Below, in pieces: positions 40,537 through 53,299 of a stretch of DNA of 64,000 nucleotides. Source of the stretch: Diphasiastrum complanatum. Taxonomy: Eukaryota > Streptophyta > Lycopodiopsida > Lycopodiales > Lycopodiaceae. Below the pieces are notes generated by a model. That model did no database searches and was not told the DNA's origin. It saw nothing but the letters and a program-made list of their open reading frames with translations. Numbering within the stretch: position 1 is the stretch's first letter; each line of letters opens with the position of its first letter. Location: the NCBI GenBank assembly GCA_029204225.1, contig CM055094.1:65056293-65120292 (forward strand). The letters run 5' to 3'. A program made the translations under genes and the position numbers.

Positions 40537-41225
40537 ATGTATATATGTTGGATACCATTTGCGTATCCCAAAGTGTGCGAAAAATAATTGCATTAGGATC
40601 TTATCAGAGATAGACGAAGTATATGCTTTCGTGCATCGATTCTTTGTATTGCCAGTAATAGGTTTATTCCTTTTACATATTAGATTAGCTTTGTAGAGCA
40701 CGCGGTTTTGCCCGCTATTGTCTTGTGCTCAACAACATTATTGACCTATATATTTTGCTATACTTAATTTGATAACAGCTCTGTTTTGTTCTGCATTCAA
40801 ATTTGTGTCAATTTTGCTATGCTTTTCTACATTTTGTTTGACTCTCTTATTGCTCAATCTGGTAGTCTATTCTTAGCAAATTATTATTAGTCTAGTTGTT
40901 CGTGATTAATTTGCGACTGATTATCAGTCTAGCTCAGTCTAGCTCTTTGTGAATCATTCGCGACAAATTATATTTCTAATGTTTTGTTGTCTAATGTTTG
41001 GCTACGTAATCAAATCGACCATGATTTCAATCACTAACGTTCTGTTCATTTTTTATAGGAGTAGTCATGCTTAGGGAAAGAGTGAGATAGCTCATTCCGC
41101 TGTGCACGAACACTTCTTGTTCGAGTTCGTTTCTCTTTCGAGTTTGGAGTTCGCTTCTTTTCGTGTCCATTTTTTTTAGAGCTATTTAGTTTCTCACACT
41201 CACACACCCTCTTTCACCCAACAAC
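40537..41225. other. Intergenic DNA, nothing recognised
   Basis: Begins with the ATGTA target duplication. No gene or repeat recognised. Confidence 0.5.
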
Positions 41226-41500
41226 AATGCCTTCAATGTATCCCATGTTTCTTTTGGTCCTTCTGAATCGGAAATGTAGGAAATCATTGCATCTCTAACT
41301 GATAAGTTGATGACATTTTGTGCTTTTCATTTTCTCCTATCAAATGCCCGCTGATCTTCTTCAATCATTGGCCTTGTCACGATATCCCATAGCTTCTTTT
41401 CCATCAAAATGTTCTTCAGTTTGAATTTCCAAACTGCATAGTTGCCAGCTCCTTCCAATTTGCTTGACTCATTAAGGACACTCTTGCTTAGAGTAGCCAT
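41226..41500 (-). pseudogene. Ty1-copia gag N-terminal fragment
   Basis: Minus strand from the ATG at 41500: MATLSKSVLNESSKLEG, then NYAVWKFKLKNILMEKKLW and RDAMISYISDSEGPKETW. This is the N-terminal half of a copia gag, with one stop near 41324. A copia primer binding site in the same orientation lies about 0.93 kb away at 42434-42445. Confidence 0.78.
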
Positions 41501-41589
41501 TACTGGATAGATGAGTTTGGATTACGAAATTTATTACACCACAGAATTGTATATTTTTGGTTGTACACCTGATATCAGTACGACCATGC

Positions 41590-41830
41590 GCAAGTGCACA
41601 ACTGCTCAAGATTCTCTTTAGCTCGCACACGTGGATCCGATATTGGTACGGATATGCGATATCGGTGTGACACGCGGTGTATGACTGCTCTGGATTTTCT
41701 TTATCTTTGGCGTGTCGATCCGATATTGGTATTGATATGCGATATCGGTATGACGTGTGGATGTACGACTGCTCTTGGTTTTCTTTACCTCTGGCGCATC
41801 TATCCGATATTGGTACGGACAAGATGAAAA
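41590..41830. repeat. Tandem array of about 84 bp, three units
   Basis: Starts of ACTGCTC at 41601, 41684 and 41768 mark units of 83-84 bp. Each holds CCGATATTGGTA and the first two hold TGCGATATCGGT, an imperfect inversion. Confidence 0.9.
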
Positions 41831-42055
41831 GTAGAGGGAATATTCTAGATTTTCCACTTCGGCGCGGCGGCTACGCCTCCTCCTCTTTGCAAAGATTTTG
41901 AAATGTGTGATCATTTAAAAGATAGAGATCAGTAGTGTGAAAAGTATGAAGCCTCCTGAATCTGAATAGCAGTACTAGACACTGTCTAGTGTGATTTGTG
42001 GTATTCTAAATAAACAAATGAGAGATTTCTTGGCAAAGCTCTCACACAAATGACA

Positions 42056-42259
42056 CTTTTCACAACAACTATGAAGTATTGTAAAAAATCTCTCCCACTC
42101 AATAGATTTTCAATCTGTCTAATGTTGCCCATGCCTTTCTGATGCCTCCGGGACTGTGCTTTTCACAACAACTAGGAAGTATTGTAAAAATCCCTCCACT
42201 CAACAGAATTTAAATCTATCTGATGCAGCCCTGGCCTTTCTGATGCCTCCGGGACTGTG
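42056..42259. repeat. Direct duplication of about 102 bp
   Basis: 42056-42158 and 42159-42259 are adjacent, diverged copies, each ending CTTTCTGATGCCTCCGGGAC TGTG. Confidence 0.92.
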
Positions 42260-42433
42260 TCTTCATTCTCCACTGATGATTTTGAGCTCCAAACCTACAA
42301 AATACACCAAAAAAGGATTTCTTCCAGCCGTTTTTGTCTCTCCAAGCTTTCACCTCCCGTGAAGGACTTTCTCACTTCATTGCGGAGCCTGTGACAAGCT
42401 GTATCCATTGATCAGACATGCAGGACTGTGGCA

Positions 42434-43000
42434 GCTCTGATACCATGTCAATAATCAGATATGTAATCATTAAACATTCACCATAAGCAATCACCACAAG
42501 AAGACGAAAGAAGAACACGCACTATCACTCTATCACACTATAGCGTACTGAATGTAAAATGTACAAATGGACCCTGAACCCATGTTGAATGCTGCATTAA
42601 TTTACAAAACGTAGATAAGCAGTGTCTGACTACATTCTGGAGCACTGTAGGAGTGATTCAGCCGGCAGTGTCCAGCGACCACATCTGAACTCCATCCGAA
42701 TCGCATTGTTTCGCTTTCGCGACTGTTTTGTGATTGCGAACGCTACTCTTCTCATCGGATTTGTGAGATAGTTTGGATTGATTATTGCATGATGATTCAA
42801 CCTGATCTTGTAGGAATGATTTGAAGAGGCATTTATGTGCATATGATTCCTTTTAGTTCAGGTTAGGTGAATCTTATATCCTTGTGAAGTTAAGGTCAAG
42901 GAGGAGGCAATCCTAGATCCCTTTTTTATGCAAATTCAAGCTGGTTTCCATTCTTGTTGACATTCATAGATTTGATTTGGCTTAAGATCAGATAGGATCT
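42434..43000 (-). repeat. Copia primer binding site and start of 5' LTR
   Basis: On the minus strand TGGTATCAGAGC (42445-42434) directly follows an LTR end whose plus-strand start is TGTCAATAATC at 42446. The other LTR boundary was not found; 43000 is approximate. Confidence 0.6.
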
Positions 43001-43107
43001 TATTGAGAGGTCGAGTATTGAGCTTTCTCAAGTCCCTAGGTAGTGGGAAAGCTATTCTTTCAATCATTTCTATTTTGCATCTATTCTTGTGATCAAGATC
43101 TTGTTTT

Positions 43108-44272
43108 TTGGATTCACATGATAGATTGAATGCTTCTAATTATTCAAATTGGAAGCTAAGAATCGAATCAATTCTTATTTTACAAGATCTAATGGATATA
43201 GTGAGTGGTGAAGAGGATGAGCCCATTCACCCTCAAGAAGCTACAAAATACAATAGGAGGTGCAAGGTTGCTCTCCATTGTATAAAAATGAATGTAGCTA
43301 ATGAGCTTCTTAAGGAGGTAGGTGCTTGCACCTCGGCTCAAGAAGCATGGGAAACTCTTCAAAAGATATATGAATCCAAGAATACTTCAAGGTTGCTATC
43401 CTTGAATAATCAAATCCTTCAATGTTTTCAAGCTAAAGGAGGGAGTGGACATTCATATGTGTTGAGAGTTAAGGACTTAAACAAGGAGCTTGCTTACATA
43501 GGAGATTCCATTAAGGAAAGTGAACTTGTTCAACTAATCTTGAATGGTTTGAGTGTGGATATTGCTAACCTAGTGCAAGGCTATGCAATTATGGGCAAGT
43601 TGCCCTCACTTGAAGATCTCCAAGGAGTCCTCATGGCCGAGGAGAGTAGGAGAACTCACATCAAGTCAAGGATGGAGAAGCTCTCCCTCAATGATGGAGA
43701 TAACAAGGCTCTTTTCACCAAGAGCAAGAGAAAATCCAAAGGCAAGGGTGCTGCATTCAAGAAGAATCAAGTCAAAGGTGAAGATCAAGAAGGATCTTCA
43801 AGTCCAAGCTCGAGCAAGCCAAAGAAGGATAAATCGAAGATCAAATGCTACTTTTGTGGCAAGATGGGACACTAGGCCTCGGAGTGCTTGAATAAGAAGC
43901 AATCTCAAGTCAAGCAAACCTAGGCCAAGAGGAAGAGGAGAGCTCTCATGAAGATTCAATCATGATGTCAAGTTTCTCATCTTCAAGCATAAGAGGTGAA
44001 GACCCTTGGTGGATAGATAGTGGGGCTAGCTCCCACATGACAAGTAAGAGGGAGTATTTCTCAAACTTATCTACCTATGATGGACCTATCAAGTCAATTT
44101 TTACAGTAAATGATTATGCTTGTAAGGTAGAAGGCATAGGATCCATACCTTTATGCTTGGGATCTTCAAGGAAGATCAAGATTGATGGAGTACTTTACAT
44201 TCCTAGTATCACTAAGAATTTGCTTAGTATAGGACAATTGCTTGACAATGGTTTGATTGTGGAATTCACCAC
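43108..44272 (+). pseudogene. Ty1-copia gag and protease, interrupted
   Basis: Gag frame 43108-43875 begins at a TTG codon (LDSHDRLNASNYSNW) with no ATG visible, and contains LQKIYESKNTSRLLSLNN and the zinc knuckle CYFCGKMGH, in which TAG at 43873 replaces the next residue before ASEC. A second TAG lies at 43921. The protease frame from 43962 has WWIDSGASSHMTS, CKVEGIGSIPL and ITKNLLSIGQLLDNG. At 44272 the frame is split by a 4.29 kb insertion and resumes at 48560, where the integrase follows. Confidence 0.94.
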
Positions 44273-47200
44273 TGAAGTTTATAAAACGACCCCCACATAG
44301 ACTGCCAATCTAAGGAAATGCTAACGGAAGTCGTTCTATACCATAATTATAGCTCAAGCTCCATTGGGTATGGAGTCAAAAATAAGGCCGTTCATGATCA
44401 CAGGCACTTCCAATGGCAATCGGCAAGGCAAATTTCTAACGGTCTATCGACAATTCCTAACGGAACTCTGAAATGGTCAAGAACCATCCCGCTATAGAAA
44501 GCCATGGCTTTCAGATAGCTAAATGGGCTACAAAATGGCTACTAGGATTTCCCCCAATCAATAGGCTTTTACCTCGTTCGTTAGAAGTTCTTAATAGCCA
44601 AAGCGAATGTTTACAAAGTTTTTGTTCAGCAATTAGATAGCAATATAGTTCTTTATAGATTTTAAACATCACCTTCCACTATTGCATGTTCATTTATAAA
44701 TGAAGTGAATAAGTAATGATTATTAGAGCAATGCAAGAAGGGATACATGTTTAGTGTTTTCCTTGGCGACAATGCAACTGGCCTTGTAGATTCCTCTGCT
44801 TTCCCTGGAATAGTTAAACCGAACAGGTTTTGCATAGACTTATGATAGTTTAAGAAACAGGCAGTTCAAGCACCATTGGGCATGGAGTAAAAAAAAAAGG
44901 CATGCAACATCACCCTGTATGAATCCAATTTGGGGCAAATGGTCCAAGCTACCAGTTTTACCGTGCCCTTTAATCCGACTCAAGGCTCCACATTCCGTTT
45001 AGGGTTTTAACATGTGGAACACGTATTTTCAATAGTCTTTCAAGATTGGTGTTTAATAACAAGGTACAATCCATATTAGATCAAATGAGGAGAGACTTTG
45101 AGATGCTAACGAATGGCTTGTAATGGACAAACATCCAAAATGCTTCTAAAAGATAATGACACTCACTACCTATCAGTGTTTAGCAGGGACTCAAACGGCC
45201 TACAGGCAATTTCCAACCGATCAAGACAGGGATGGGAAGAAAGCAAATTGTTAAATGGTTGTAGGCTATGACAATATCACAGGTAGGTTGAGTACAGAGG
45301 CTAGGCAGATCTGGCCACAAGCAGAACAAAGAATAAAAGGTAAGGCAATAGAACCCACACAAAGCCTCAAGACAGAGGTTAGGCAAGGCAGCGAGCCACA
45401 GGACTGGATTGGATCAGCCAACGAGCTAGGCTGCAGGCAGGTCTGGAATGGGTCATAGGCTTTCCAGCAGGGCCGTAGCAAAGAACAGACCTCAGGCAAA
45501 AACAGCTCGTAGGCAGGGTCGCGGCAGCAGGGATGGCAGATGGGTGATGGCCGTTAGCAGGGAGTGAACCGCAGGCGGGCAGGGGATGGCAGATGGGTGA
45601 TGGCCGTTAGCAGGGAGTGAACCGTAGGCAGGCAGGGGATGGAAGAGTCCGCAGGCAGGAGGCCTCAACGAGAAGATGGGCAGAAGGGGAAACCCATGCA
45701 AATAGGGTAGCGAAGAGGGCGTGGCCAGGGCTTTATAGCACACGCAGGCAGATCGTAGGTTAGCAAAGCACGGGACAGAAATCGCAGGCAGGCAAGCTTT
45801 CTAGGATCTTTTATAGAGACAACGCAGGCACATACATGGGCTTTAAGCTTGACATATGCCTAGATAGCAATGAGGTTTAACAGTTGGATTTCAGGGCTGG
45901 TTCACACACGGAGGGACTGGATCATGCATGTATTGCCCATAGCAGGGAGTGCAACGGCCCACAGATCGGGCTTCCTGTCCTCTGCGATCTACACAACAAA
46001 CTTCTATGTGACAGAACTATGATTAGACTCAGTGAATGTGACAATCTAACCAATGACTGTCAAAACATATTACAGATAGAGTTTGCCAATGGCTTTCAAA
46101 GCAGCCAGAGGAATGGCTCACTATCTGTTGTAAAGTTACCTTTACAAGCTTTACTTCCGGCGCCACCGGTGCCAGCATTGTCCCCGGCGCCGGCAGCACC
46201 CCTGTCGCTCCCGACGTCGCTGTGACCAGAATCCAGCCGGCGCCAAGTTCCTATTGCTGAAAATCTTTGATCGGTTTTAGTGAAGTCCAGAGAGCTCAGA
46301 TCGATGTGCAATCACCTCACATGATCTAGGCATGGTTAAAGGAAGCCTGGGGATCAATAAATTCTAGAGAGAGAAAATGACTTTCTAGAGAGAGAATACG
46401 TGCTTTACAAGCCTGGGTAGAGTACTTGGTATGAGGGGAGGTGGTGAATCCCACCAATACTATAGGGAAGTGCGGGTTGCGACTCAGGGCGAGCTCCAAC
46501 CAAGTCTCAGCCTCCCTTGCTGGAATGTTGTCTTGGCCAGCGCCCCGGAGACTAGGGTCAGTCACACACGTGAAATGTAACCTTTTCAGATTTATCAATA
46601 AAGTGGGATTTTCCTCAAACTGACTCTGATTACCTTCTGGGTTTCAGTGTTCGATAAAAGCGCCAATTGTAAGGCTGCTTCAAACTTTTTAATTTGGCAC
46701 ATAGCTGAGGGTCGTATCCCGGGACGCCAGCGGTATGCCGTCGGGACCATTCGGTCCGTGGCGACGGCGGTATGCTGTCGGGACCATTTGGTCCAGGAAC
46801 TGGTTGTCTCCATATCTGTCGCGGCTTGTGGTTCTGATTGTTCCTTGCATGAACGTGAATGGGTTAAGCTCTTGGGGAACGGGCTCTACTCTGTCGGCTG
46901 AGTTGGATGGCTTGCTTGGGTGGAAGTTACTTGTTTATGGTTGTCCAGTCTCGCGTGGCGACAGGTTAGCTTCCAGCGCTCATGGCGAAGCTTTCAGTTT
47001 GTTAAGTCTGATGTAAGTCAGACCGCTTGCTTGGAATGGATGTTACTCGTTTGTAACGAAGCTTCGAGTTAGTTAAGTTTGATGTATGTCATGCGGCTGG
47101 CGCGGAGGAAAGTCACCCACATCGGGACTCCCGATCTGGCATGGCCCCAGGTTGGATCTCAATGTTGGTTTCGGAACTTCAAGTTGGTTAAGTCTGATCT

Positions 47201-48559
47201 TTGTTGGCGAGTTGGCTACTTGTATATCAAGTGGGTTTGAATGGCAAGAGTTGAAGGCTGGGAAGCTAAGTCGTAATTCCCGGCTCCCTTTGGGATGCCT
47301 GCGCTACACTATCTATAAATTTGCAGAGTTGGTTGGTCAACTAAACACAAACCAACGATTAACCAGGCTACAGAATGGTTCTTCTTTAGCAACCTATAGG
47401 GTAGTGATCTCCAAAGAAATGAAACACCCTTTAAACTCATAATCAGTTTTCAAACTCCTTCAGATGTTTTCCAAAAGCACACAGCAAATACTTTATGAAT
47501 GCTTTCAAAGAAGTCTCTTCAAATAAATTGTCAATGCTTGCAAACAATCATGATTCAAGCACACACAGAAATGACAATACTACTAACAAGTAGATAACAA
47601 TAAATGATCAATCTTTCAGGCTAAAATCCCTGCCAATGAGACAACAAAGCTTCCAACTTTTTCACAAGCCTGCAAGCAAATGTCAGAGATAGGAAAGATA
47701 TACAAGTACAATCCTCAGAATGTCAGGGCCTGCAACCACAAGGTTAGAGGCAGCACAACAAATGGCATCAAATCTGATTCAATAAACAATGGTCCAAGAA
47801 ATAAACACAATTCTAAAGGCTGAGAAACAGAGCAATAACAATGAAGTATAAGCAGTTTGCAGCAAAGATCCAACAAAGAAATTAGAGTGGAAGGCACCAG
47901 GCAAATCAGCCTCTTCTCCTTTCCTCCTCCATGTCTCTGTGGGATTGAGCACAAATTGGAAGTGGAAGAGATGGAAGGCACCAAGCAAAACAACTTCTAC
48001 TCCTACCCTTTCTCTCCAAGCTTCTCCACACAAGTTCTCCTTCTCTCTCTCCAAGAAGATGACAATGAACAATGGCAATGTTGTCCCACACCCCTCCCTA
48101 TACGTGGGGGCTCAATGGGTTGGAGGTGCACACCTTCAAGAAATGGGGCACCTCCTTATGACTTTTCAAAAAACTGCCTCTAAAAATAGGGCACTGTTCC
48201 AAATTCGTTTTTAACACCTAACTAGGCCTCAACTTGCAATTTCAAAGTCAAGTTGGGCTCTACTTACGGTTTCAGTTTTAATGGGTTCACGGCCAAGTTT
48301 TTAATTACTAAAACTGTATTGCGAAAATACTTGGCACCTCCTAGTCCTGACAAACCCAAAGACTAAAGGCATAGGCCGCATACATGGAATTTTCATATAA
48401 CGTAAATTAGCAAATGAACATTATTTTAATAGCAATGCAATCGGCCATCATGGGCCATTTACGCGTCGTTTTTTAAGAGTTCCGCGTCAGCGTAATAGCG
48501 TGTGGTGATGATTTTTCATCGAAAATAGCTTGAAAAAGGGGTCTTTTTCCCTGCAAACA
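44273..48559. mobile_element. 4.29 kb TG...CA insertion with target duplication ACCAC
   Basis: ACCAC at 44268-44272 and 48560-48564 flanks a unit starting TGAAGTTTATAAAACGAC and ending CCTGCAAACA. Removing it restores a continuous copia frame from protease into integrase. TG...CA ends and a 5-bp duplication point to LTR-retrotransposon-type integration. I found no pol, gag or clear long terminal repeat. On the minus strand TTGGCGCTTTTATCGAAC near 46648-46665 could be a primer binding site. Interior ORFs are short, so it is probably a large non-autonomous derivative. Class unresolved. Confidence 0.82.
45531..45660. repeat. 53-bp direct repeat inside the insertion
   Basis: GGATGGCAGATGGGTGATGG recurs with starts at 45531 and 45584 and a partial third unit at 45637, a period of 53 bp. 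Confidence 0.9.
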
Positions 48560-49585
48560 ACCACAAATGCATGTAACATCAAGAGGGATGGCAAGATCAT
48601 TGCTAGAGGCATAAGATTTGGAAGATTATTCAAATTAGATGCCTATGTGGATGCTAATATTGTGATGCTAGCCGAGGAGACCAAACTATCCAACCATAGT
48701 CTTTGGCACAAAAGACTTGGTCACATCAACTCAAAGTCCATGGAGGTCATGTGCAAGGAGGAGCTTGTCTTAGAACTTCCAAGATCCTTGGCAAAAGAGG
48801 AAAAAGTATGTGAAGCATGTGCTCTCTCCAAAGCACATAAGAAGCCTTTCTCAAGTTCAATCACAAAGACAACTCATCAACTTGAGTTGATCCACTCGGA
48901 TGTACACTTTGCAAGTACAATGTCCAATGGAGGTGCCACCATATTTGTTACATTCATAGATGATTACTCAAGGTTTTGTTGGGTATTCTTACTTTCATCT
49001 AAAGCACAAGTATTTGAAAGCTTTCTTAAGTTCAAAGCATTTGTTGAGAAGCATCTTGATCACAAGATCAAAACTTTTAGAAGTGACAATGGTATAGAAT
49101 ATATCTCCAATGCTTTTAAAGATTTTTGTGATCAAGAAGGGATTAAAAAAGAATTATCTTGTCCCTACACCCCTCAACAAAATGGGGTAGCCGAGAGGAG
49201 GAATAAGACATTGTGTGAATGTTCTAAAGCCTTAAGGATTGATGCATGTTTATCAAAAGCCTTTTGGGGAGAAGCTCTCATTTGTGCTAACCATTTGATG
49301 AATAGAGTTACATGTTGCTCTATTGAAGGAAAAACACCCTTTGAAGTCTTGTATGGGAGGAAGCCAAATCTCAAGGACTTAAAGGTGTTTGGATGCATTT
49401 GCTATGTGCGTACACCTTTGGACAAAAGGAGCAAGGAAGAGCTATCATCAATCAAAGGTATTATGCTCGGGTATGGCAAAGCAAGCAAGGGATATAAGGT
49501 ATACATTCAATCTTCCAACAAGTTTGTGGTTTCTAGAGATATCATTTTTTATGAGGATAATCTGCATAAACTTGATTTTTGGCAA
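48560..49585 (+). pseudogene. Ty1-copia integrase, continuation of the split element
   Basis: Starts CNIKRDGKIIARGIR (end of the protease-integrase linker), then the HHCC zinc region (LWHKRLGHIN, CEACALSKAHKKPF). The core has HSDVHF and FRSDNGIEYIS with catalytic Asp residues, and TPQQNGVAERRN. It ends with KTPFEVLYGRKP and KGYKVYIQSSNKFVVSRD. At about 49586 it is cut and joined to LTR sequence, so RT and RNase H are deleted. Confidence 0.95.
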
Positions 49586-49955
49586 TTTTGAGGCCAACAT
49601 GGAGTTTCAACTTAAGATAGATTATGTCAATAAAGGTCTAAATAGTGTTTGTACTATTTTTGGCAAGTACATTTGTGGACGATGTCAGATTTGGACCCAT
49701 TCTAATTGGCTAATCTGAATACATTGCATTTAGTCACTAAAATCTAGGTTTTTGATGAAGTTTCTAGAAGTTGCTATTTAGGATTGATTTAGGGCACGTG
49801 TCTAAATGACATTTTGGCAGCTACAAATAGTACTACCAGCGTGGAGAAATTATCTTTGTATTCTCTTTCTATATGGAGAATTTATCTTTTTTGATTCTAT
49901 GTCCATCTCTTGCATATTTCTCAAGATATCTTGATTTCTAGTGTATAGAATGATT
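49586..49955 (+). repeat. Copia LTR fragment
   Basis: GGCAATTTTGAGGCCAAC and AATAGTGTTTGTACTATT match the LTR at 18880-19306. The second half (49767-49950) is repeated at 52705-52895 (CTATGTCCATCTCTTGCATA and other blocks). Confidence 0.75.
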
Positions 49956-50930
49956 TTAGTAGATTTTGTTGGGTGTATCTACTAAAGAGCAAGGATGAAG
50001 TGTTTGATGTCTTTGTCAAGTTCAAGATTGCAAGGGAGGTCCAATTCTCTACCAAGATCAAGTGCTTGAGGAGTGACAATGGTGGTGAGTACATTTCTAC
50101 CAAGTTCAAAGCATTTTGTGATACAAATGGGATCAAGAGGGAGTACACAAGTCCAAGAACACCACAACATGGAGTGGCCGAGAGGAAGAATATAATGAGG
50201 TTAGGTGCAAAATTTTCTAAATCTTTTGGAATCAAGCTTTGTTGTGTGCCAATTTTCTATGCAATAGATGGCCGAGTGTTGTATTGGATGGGAAAACACC
50301 TTTTGAGGTCTTCTTTGGTAGAAGGCCAAGTGTCAAGTTTTTCAAAACTTTTGAATGCATTTGCTATATCAACATTACTCTTGATGATAGGACAAAGGAG
50401 GATCCATCTTCAAGGAAAGGTATATTTCTGGTTATAGTGAAGTGAGCAAGGCTTATAAAGTCTATATTCCTTCAACTAAGAAAGTGGTCATAGGAAAAGA
50501 TTTCATTTTTCATGAAGGAAACCTTCCAAAGGTTTCTTCAAGTGGTGATGTGGTGATTGGATCTAACATTTTTTATGTTGATGAGAATATTGATGACAGT
50601 TTGGTTGTTGATAGTGAAGAGCCTTCTTCAAGTCAAAATCCAAGGAGGACATCAAGAAAAGACAACAACCTTTAATGCTCACATATGATGAGAATGGTAA
50701 GCAAGTGGAAGTTACTCATTTTGCACTTCTCACATATTTTGGTGAATCTTCTTGTGTAAATGATGCTATGCAAGTGGATGGTGGTTTTCATGGAATGGAT
50801 GCAACTAATGGATCTGGAAAAAAAAAAAATTGTTCAATGGCTTTGATGCTGGAGTGGAAGATCAAGAGGTTGAACTTAAAGGGCTTCAACAACACAAAAG
50901 GAAAGGTGGCAATTTGGAACTAGTCAAGAG
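49956..50930 (+). pseudogene. Second copia integrase fragment
   Basis: Frames 49973, 50239, 50442 and 50675 read LRSDNGGEYISTKFKAFC, TPQHGVAERKN, GKTPFEVFFGRRPS, SKAYKVYIPSTKKVVIGKD and LTYDENGKQVEVTHFALL. These are the integrase core end and C-terminal region, with frameshifts. No RT follows. Confidence 0.9.
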
Positions 50931-51100
50931 CATCAAAGGGAAGTCAAGTGGGTAGATACTTTGGATCTATTTTTGCAGGTGTTTGAAGACTCAAGTAAGG
51001 TCAAGGGAGCACCAAGGAAGTGTTTTTCAAGTTTACTTGTTCTATTTCATATTTGAGCAATTTCATGTGAATGTGTGCAAATTGTCAAGATATGGTGAAA

Positions 51101-52261
51101 CTAGTTACATTGTTTTGCATCATGTTGATATTGGAGCTGTACTAGCATTCTCTGATATGGCTTTCTGTGTGACTTTGCAATGGCACAAGCCTCACAAGGC
51201 TTGAAATCTTTAGAAAGAGATTTTGGAAGACCAATAGCCTTCTCCTTCTTAACCATAGAAGACATAGATGTAAAGTTAGGATGTCCCAACCTTCTATGCC
51301 ACAGCTCCTCCTTAGATAACAAAGCAACTTCACAAAGGTTTGCATTCTCATAAGAATTCAACTTAAAAATTCCACCACATCTAGTTCCATCAACAAGGAT
51401 CTCATCTTTTCTCTTGATAAAACAAGTACTGGAGTTGAACTTTACATCACAACCATTATCAAGCAACTTTCTCACACTAATTAAGTTCTTTGTAAGTTTT
51501 GGAATGAAAAGAACATTAGAAAGTGCAAGAACTTTTGAAGAAGCAAGTTTCAATGGAATGTTGCCAATTCCTTCTATTAGACACTCATGATCATTAGCTG
51601 TGTAAATAGATCTCTTGAGTCCTTTGAAAGGTAAGATTGAGTCAAATGACTCCTTTGAACAGCACATATGTGAAGAGGCTCCACTGTCTATGTACCAAGC
51701 TCCATCTTTCTTGAAAGGTGATGAAGAAAAACTGGACACCATAAGTGATCCTTCTCCATCACTTGCAATAGAATCTTCTTCAATCTCTTTGGAGAGATTA
51801 GCTTGCTTGAGTTGGTTTTTCTTCTTAAAGCAATTAGAGGCATAGTGCCCCTTTTTGCCACAGAAGAAGCACTTCACTTTCTTCTTCTTGGTTTTTGAGT
51901 TAGAGGGATGAGATGTTTCATCCTCTTCACCATCTTGATCTCGATCTTTGGCTTTGTCTTTGTTGTATGCTTGAGAGAATTGGTTCTTACTCCTTCCTTT
52001 CTGCTTGCCTTTGACAAAGAGGGCTTTGTCACTTCCACCATATTCAAGTGTGTTCATCCTGGAGAGTTTATAGCTTTGTCTAGATTCTTCAGAAATAAGA
52101 ATTCCTTGGAGAGTTTCTAGATTAGGTAACTCCTCCTTAATAGCAAAAGACTGAACAAGATTATCATAGTCATCTCTCAATCCATTGAGTATGACTTGAA
52201 CTAGCTCAACTTGGTTAACTAGTACACTTGTAAAAAGTTGGTAGAATTTCATGCATGACAA
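51101..52261 (-). pseudogene. Copia gag end, protease and integrase N-terminus, minus strand
   Basis: One open frame of 386 codons. It has the gag C-terminal half (VILNGLRDDYDNLVQSFA), the zinc knuckle CFFCGKKGHYASNC, the protease (WYIDSGASSHM, LIEGIGNIPLKL), the integrase zinc region (LWHRRLGHPNF, CEACAIAKSHRKP) and then an unrelated tail. It is truncated at both ends, yet the frame is intact, suggesting a fairly young copy. It lies head-on to the integrase fragment at 49956-50930. Confidence 0.93.
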
Positions 52262-53290
52262 GTGACAAATGTCACATAGACTCTAGATGTCACTTTAGAT
52301 GTCATTTTGGAATGGATAGATATGGTTCTACCTCGAGCTACCTCAATCTCCATAAATATGTGTAGCTCTCCACACAATCAATGATGATGAACCAGAGTTT
52401 TGTAGCTATCTCATGCCATTTTGGATCTAAACAAATATTGCTTGTTATCTCTCTAGATATCTCTCTATAACTCGTGTTGAGGCTAATGCTCATACATTGA
52501 AATCTTGTATTTTTATTCATTCTTTGATTCATTGCTATTATATTCTGTTGATTAGCATGCTAGATTGTGGATTAGCCATTTCTTCTGAACTAGATTTTGT
52601 TGATCAATCTAGAATCAGGTTATAGTGCCAATCACGAAGCTTAATTAAGATCAGTCACTCTTGTGGACATTCCCCACACGTGTGAATTCTGGAAATTTTG
52701 TCACCTAGAAGTTGCTATTTTAAGGCTAGTGTAGGGCAAGTGGCCAAACGACATTTTGGAAGCCATAAATAGTAGTACCAGTTGGAGAAATTATTTTGGT
52801 AGTCTCTTTCTCTATGGAGAATTTACCTCTTTTGATTCTATGTCCATCTCTTGCATATTTCTCAAGATATCTTGATTTCTAGTGTATATAATGTGATTTT
52901 TCTTGTTGTACTTGATTCCACACGTGTGAAAGACTGTATGTTGCTGTTGTTGTAGATTATGGATCTCCTTTATCTATGATTTGTCGACGCTTTCATTTGT
53001 AGTTTGATGGCTTGACTCCACTTTCTAATATCCTTTATGCCCTTGTGATAGCTGGAATCGGTTAGAAGAATCTTCACTAGAATCTTATAACAACTCCATG
53101 CAGCACCATCTAGGAATTCAATCAGCACTGGCTATTTAGCTCACTGAGAATGTTAGTAGATAATGATTGAAACTAGATTCGACTGTATCTTGCTTTAGTC
53201 AAAGCCAGCTACAATTCTTATTGGAAAGAGCAAAACACCTAAGTAGCTTGTATAGCCAATTAAACACAGTGTAGTAAGCCGAATTCACAA
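52262..53290. repeat. LTR-like stretch
   Basis: Non-coding. 52705-52895 repeats 49767-49950, and CACACGTGTG occurs at 52675 and 52919, linking it to copia LTRs elsewhere. Boundaries unresolved. Confidence 0.5.
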
Positions 53291-53299
53291 CTACAAATA

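Noticed and set aside
41472-41914. Frames with repeated RYRISIPISDRHAKDKEN-like segments
   Set aside because: They are translations of the 84-bp tandem array.
46139-46260. GC-rich stretch as a gene or CpG island
   Set aside because: It lies inside the 4.29 kb insertion, and its short frames (Pro/Ala-rich or Gly-rich) have no recognisable motif.
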